Assembly: GCA_028717025.1 (NCBI GenBank) | Contig: JAQUOR010000092.1 | Coordinates: forward strand, 1-6,889 | From: Candidatus Omnitrophota bacterium | GTDB taxonomy: Bacteria; Omnitrophota; Gorgyraeia; Duberdicusellales; 4484-171 | DNA: 6,889 nt | Direction: 5' to 3' | Part shown: piece after piece, positions 4,967-6,889 of the stretch | Numbering within the stretch: position 1 is the stretch's first letter | How the letters are laid out: every line of letters begins with the position of its first letter | Position numbers and translations under genes: made by a program | Notes under the pieces: model-generated | What the model was told of the DNA's origin: nothing | The model's input: only the letters and a program-made list of their open reading frames with translations | The model's database searches: none

Positions 4967-5035
4967 TAAAAAAGAAGCCCTCCCCCGAATACCGGGAGAG
5001 GGTCCGTGGCTTTAGTCCCCTTATGGAGACCCTTC
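4967..5035 (-). ncRNA. Riboswitch-like terminator/antiterminator element, orphan
   Basis: Read on the minus strand: a GTCTCC-ATAA-GGGGAC hairpin (5030-5015), a linker GACTAAAGCCACGG, and a 10-bp terminator stem. A mutually exclusive 7-bp helix (AGGGTCT, 5033-5027, with GGACCCT, 5005-4999) would consume the first bases of the terminator and the first bases of the hairpin, the usual switch logic. In both hairpins the imperfect pair is G-U on the minus strand but C-A on the plus strand, which points to the minus strand as the transcribed one. The GACtAAAGCCaCGG linker resembles the GACGCAAAGCCaCGG core of GEMM (c-di-GMP-I/cGAMP) riboswitches, but the upstream GGCAAACC part of that consensus is missing. 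No minus-strand gene follows, because the olsA-like gene is antisense. A small regulatory RNA or a relic is therefore possible. Confidence 0.45.
4968..5002 (-). terminator. Intrinsic terminator, minus strand
   Basis: On the minus strand CCCTCTCCCG pairs with CGGGGGAGGG (5002-4993 with 4987-4978, 5-nt loop, ten pairs including one G-U). It is followed by CTTC and TTTTTT (4973-4968). On the plus strand the same hairpin has a C-A mismatch and no U-tract, so it acts only on minus-strand transcripts. Confidence 0.75.
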
Positions 5036-5037
5036 AA

Positions 5038-5066
5038 TTAACAGTAACACGGTTGTTCTATATATT
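5038..5066 (+). promoter_or_regulatory. Near-consensus sigma70 promoter upstream of the ketosynthase
   Basis: TTAACA (5038-5043), a 17-bp spacer and TATATT (5061-5066), each one base from consensus. The predicted start near 5073 gives a leader of about 210 nt that runs into the hairpin at 5111-5149 before reaching the ketosynthase gene. It starts just beyond the minus-strand RNA element. Confidence 0.5.
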
Positions 5067-5110
5067 TCAAGGGTTTTAGAGGGTACGTTTGTAAGCGATT
5101 ACTTTCCTTT

Positions 5111-5149
5111 ATGATATGGGGCTTTTTCGTCCCCAAAAAATCATTTTTT
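5111..5149 (+). terminator. Terminator or attenuator in the ketosynthase leader
   Basis: ATGAT (5111-5115) pairs with ATCAT (5140-5144), and GGGG (5118-5121) with CCCC (5131-5134), with an A-rich internal loop. TTTTT (5145-5149) follows directly. It lies about 40 nt after the predicted start at 5073, so it could end a short RNA or attenuate the ketosynthase transcript. It could also be the late terminator of the upstream acyltransferase operon. The stem is interrupted, hence moderate confidence. Confidence 0.4.
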
Positions 5150-5285
5150 GCTACTTTTTTTAAAAATTCGTTTTCTAAGGCGCATTTGCGTGCTTTCAAG
5201 AAACCTTGCTAAACAGGTAATCAAGATACAGGGCTACGCATAAAAACCTTCACTTTTTACACTTTTAAGATAAAATAAACACCAA

Positions 5286-6521
5286 ATGGCTGGGATTGAA
5301 GCAGTTATAACAGGGATGGGGGTAGTGGCCCCTAATGCGATCGGAAAAGAGAATTTTTGGCAGGCGCTTACCGAAGGTAAGGATTGCGCTGACGAGATTA
5401 CTTCTTTTGACGCGAGCAAGTTTTCCGTAAAGCGTGCCGTGGAAATAAAAAACTTTTCTGCGGAAACTTTCCTGGGTCCAAAGGGGTTGCGTAATATAGA
5501 CAGGACTACGCAATTTCTGCTCGTTGCCGCCAAACAGGCCATTGAAGAATCGGGCATCACGATCAGTGATGCCACTACCGATACTATCGGCGTATGCACA
5601 GGTACGACCTTTTCGCATTTATGGTCTATCATCGAGTTTGACAGGGAAGTGCTTCGCGACGGCCTTGATTTTTCCAACCCCGCGCTTTTTCCCTCCACCG
5701 TTCTTAATGCCGCCTCATCTCAAATTTCCATTCGGTATAATATCCAGGGGTTTAACGCCACGATAAGCACAGGATATACTTCAAGCCTGGATGCTTTAAA
5801 ATATTTGATTGACGCTTTAGAGAGCGGTCGGGCTGAAACAGTTTTTTCCGCAGGTGTTGATGCACTTACCTCCTCGCTATTTTTTGGTTTTCATCAATTA
5901 GGATACATGGCAGGCCTTAAGGGCATACCGGTAAGTTGCCCTTTTGATAAAAGAAGGAACGGGCCGCTTTTAGGCGAAGCTGCGGTCGTATTTTGCATCG
6001 AAGATTTAAAAAAGGCAAAGAAAAGAGGCGCAAACATTTTAGCGAGAGTGCGTAGTGTCGCGAGTTACTTTGATGCGTTCCGGATGGGCAAGATCCATCC
6101 TCAGGGAGAGGGGATAGAAAAAGCAATTAGAGATGCATTGGATAGCGCACGGATACGCCCGCGACAAATAGATTATATTTCCAGTTGCGCTAACTCTTCG
6201 CAAGAGCTTGATCGCATTGAGGTAAAAGTCTTAAAAGAGATATTCGGCGGGCGTTTAAAAAATATTCCCGTCAGTTCTATAAAATCAATGCTTGGAGAAA
6301 CTTTTTCTGCTGCAGGAGCTTTGCAGATTGCTTCATGCATAGGAGCGATGAAGACAGGTTTTATCCCGCCTACCATCAATTTCCAAGAGAAGGACCCTGC
6401 CTGCGACATTGATTGTGTTCCTAACGTCAGCCGGAAAAAGAACGTAAAAAACGCGCTGGTCATTTCTTCCGGCCCCGGCGGTTATAACAGCGCGGCTGTT
6501 ATAGAGAACTACTCCGTTTAA
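5286..6521 (+). CDS. Catalytically degenerate FabF-like ketosynthase (chain-length-factor-like)
   Basis: A 411-residue protein colinear over its whole length with FabF/KAS II (about 412 residues). It starts with the family's ITGMGVVAPNAIG strand (8-20), includes PFDKRRNGPLLGE (219-231) and ends in the GG-containing loop SSGPGGYN (394-401). The active site is rewritten. The nucleophile motif TACxS reads STGYTSS, so Cys163 of E. coli FabF is Y164. The NAHGT histidine is C301 (SSCANSS). The GH histidine of KSMxGH is E338, while K333 is kept. The gatekeeper Phe of the GFGG loop is P397. It therefore should not condense acyl chains. KS-beta/CLF partners of type II polyketide or aryl-polyene synthases also lack the Cys (usually Gln) and act as heterodimer partners. 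The in-frame stop at 5271-5273 fixes the start; there is no Shine-Dalgarno. Nothing looks frameshifted or truncated, which argues for a maintained function. Confidence 0.88.
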   Translation: MAGIEAVITGMGVVAPNAIGKENFWQALTEGKDCADEITSFDASKFSVKRAVEIKNFSAETFLGPKGLRNIDRTTQFLLVAAKQAIEESGITISDATTDTIGVCTGTTFSHLWSIIEFDREVLRDGLDFSNPALFPSTVLNAASSQISIRYNIQGFNATISTGYTSSLDALKYLIDALESGRAETVFSAGVDALTSSLFFGFHQLGYMAGLKGIPVSCPFDKRRNGPLLGEAAVVFCIEDLKKAKKRGANILARVRSVASYFDAFRMGKIHPQGEGIEKAIRDALDSARIRPRQIDYISSCANSSQELDRIEVKVLKEIFGGRLKNIPVSSIKSMLGETFSAAGALQIASCIGAMKTGFIPPTINFQEKDPACDIDCVPNVSRKKNVKNALVISSGPGGYNSAAVIENYSV

Positions 6522-6589
6522 CAAAGCCCATTGATTTGACAAAACCCATCGATTCAACAAAGCCCATCTGATTCAACAAAACCCATCCA
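6518..6589 (+). repeat. Four-copy 17-19 bp tandem repeat at the ketosynthase stop
   Basis: Units of the form TTcaACAAAgCCCATctGA occur at 6518-6534, 6535-6552, 6553-6571 and 6572-6589. They alternate AAAGCCCAT and AAAACCCAT, with one or two differences each. The first copy includes the stop codon of the ketosynthase gene. There are no spacers, so this is not CRISPR. Slippage polymorphism is likely; a function is not evident. Confidence 0.8.
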
Positions 6590-6621
6590 ACATCAATATT
6601 AATTCAATATCAATATCTTTT

Positions 6622-6671
6622 AATACTCCCCACATAAATACACGGTCGTGAGATTATGTGGGGAGTATTTT
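6622..6671 (+). terminator. Perfect 16-bp stem, probable ketosynthase terminator
   Basis: AATACTCCCCACATAA (6622-6637) and its exact reverse complement (6654-6669) enclose a 16-nt loop that itself holds a CAC/GTG mini-stem. The stem ends in TATTTT. The U-tract is short (four), so this may be a terminator or the footprint of a small palindromic element. Confidence 0.6.
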
Positions 6672-6675
6672 CCTG

Positions 6676-6707
6676 TAGCTGACAACTGAAAGCTGGTTGC
6701 TGATAGT
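6676..6707. repeat. Copy of the AGCTGA-type dispersed repeat
   Basis: tagctgacaactgaaagctgg followed by gctgatag repeats the vocabulary seen at 2131-2161 and 2351-2368, again just past a terminator. The match is imperfect and judged by eye. Confidence 0.35.
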
Positions 6708-6772
6708 CGGCCAGGAGGCGGTGGCTTGGTTCTTCTTTCTAGTTAAAGCCATAGTCACAGCAAAAATTTCCC

Positions 6773-6805
6773 TTGACGGTTTCATCTTCTAAGACTAAAT
6801 TAGTC
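6773..6805 (+). promoter_or_regulatory. Promoter with an IscR-like palindrome over its -10
   Basis: TTGACG (6773-6778), a 17-bp spacer and TAAATT (6796-6801) put the start at about 6808, which is the A of the next ATG. The 13-bp palindrome GACTAAATTAGTC (6793-6805) covers the -10 and matches the core GACTRWWWYAGTC of the Rrf2/IscR type 1 site. The outer ATASYY/RRSTAT flanks are poor. A repressor bound here would block RNA polymerase. Confidence 0.4.
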
Positions 6806-6807
6806 CT

Positions 6808-6889
6808 ATGAAGAAAACGGGGTGGAGCAATAGTTTTCTCATAAAATTAAAATTTCTTCCACTTTATCTATTAGGTTTATCGCTTCTTT
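6808..6889 (+). CDS. Start of an unidentified gene, 3' partial
   Basis: ATG at 6808 opens a frame that is still open at the right edge (27 codons). It encodes MKKTGWSNSF, then LIKLKFLPLYLLGLSLL, a basic N-terminus leading into a hydrophobic helix, as in a signal anchor or membrane enzyme. The first 25 or so residues are reminiscent of LpxL/HtrB-type lipid A acyltransferases, which would suit the acyl-chemistry neighbourhood, but this is too short to assign. The in-frame stop at 6796-6798 and the promoter just upstream support this start, and the absence of a Shine-Dalgarno suggests a leaderless message. Confidence 0.45.
   Translation, partial: MKKTGWSNSFLIKLKFLPLYLLGLSLL

Larger units (their letters stand above)
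4878..5285. other. 408-bp gene-free region with RNA switches
   Basis: No protein gene is supported in this gap. Just after the acyltransferase stop there is a CTGCA-CGC-TGCAG palindrome (4889-4901) and a tandem GCCTGTA GCCTGTA (4955-4968). A minus-strand structured RNA with terminator follows (4967-5035), then a plus-strand promoter (5038-5066), a hairpin with U-tract (5111-5149) and an AT-rich run to the ketosynthase start. No U-tract terminator for the upstream acyltransferase operon is visible before 5111. Confidence 0.6.
6522..6807. other. Gene-free region after the ketosynthase
   Basis: The 286-bp gap is filled by the tandem repeat, an AT-rich TCAATAT-repeating stretch (6592-6616), a terminator hairpin (6622-6671), an AGCTGA-type dispersed repeat (6676-6707) and the promoter of the next gene (6773-6801). 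No protein gene is seen between these. Confidence 0.5.

Noticed and set aside
5234..5698. Two overlapping minus-strand frames opposite the start of the ketosynthase
   Set aside because: Both are antisense to a full-length recognised gene and show no motif.
6518..6589. CRISPR array
   Set aside because: Units are adjacent without spacers and degenerate in length; no cas gene is present.

Overview
The window looks like an accessory or housekeeping-mixed stretch of a Gram-negative-type bacterium with AT/GC-balanced genes. Cyclic-di-GMP signalling proteins, a bacterial RRM protein, an OlsB/OlsA-type acyltransferase pair and a ketosynthase occur together, with short degenerate intergenic repeats. 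This is compatible with an uncultivated lineage such as Omnitrophota, or with Nitrospirota or Deltaproteobacteria. That placement is an inference from gene flavour only; no rRNA or other marker that settles taxonomy is present apart from a small ribosomal protein S21 gene.

Layout. (1) Positions 2-508 (+): the 3' end of a gene that enters from the left. It encodes the tail of a GGDEF-like domain followed by a clear MshEN-type c-di-GMP-binding domain. (2) Positions 639-1252 (+): a consensus sigma70 promoter and a PilZ-domain protein, a second probable c-di-GMP receptor. (3) Positions 1313-2123 (+): a promoter, a structured leader carrying two TTTA-loop hairpins like IS200/IS605 ends, then a NYN (LabA/DUF88-like) PIN-fold nuclease gene. 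(4) Positions 2391-2434: a strong terminator shared by convergent genes. (5) Positions 2444-3024 (-): an RRM RNA-binding protein preceded by rpsU, a 52-codon gene that is easily overlooked. Together they form a probable rpsU-rbp operon with a palindrome over its promoter. (6) Positions 3388-4877 (+): a translationally coupled pair, an OlsB-like N-acyltransferase and an OlsA/PlsC-like O-acyltransferase, the split arrangement known for ornithine-lipid synthesis. (7) Positions 4878-5285: an information-rich intergenic region. It holds a minus-strand riboswitch-like RNA with a terminator but no downstream gene, then a plus-strand promoter and an attenuator-like hairpin. (8) Positions 5286-6521 (+): a FabF-family ketosynthase in which all three catalytic residues are replaced (Cys to Tyr, His to Cys, His to Glu), so probably a non-catalytic, chain-length-factor-like subunit. 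It ends in a four-copy tandem repeat and a 16-bp perfect terminator hairpin. (9) Positions 6773-6889 (+): a promoter with an IscR-like palindrome over its -10 and the first 27 codons of a gene that leaves the window.

How it fits together. The left third is c-di-GMP sensing. The middle is RNA metabolism (NYN nuclease, S21, RRM). The right half is membrane-lipid or acyl chemistry. No tRNA, rRNA, CRISPR array or intact transposon was found. The strongest candidates for something undescribed are the catalytically dead ketosynthase, the orphan minus-strand RNA switch, the GGDEF-MshEN fusion and the rpsU-rbp pair.
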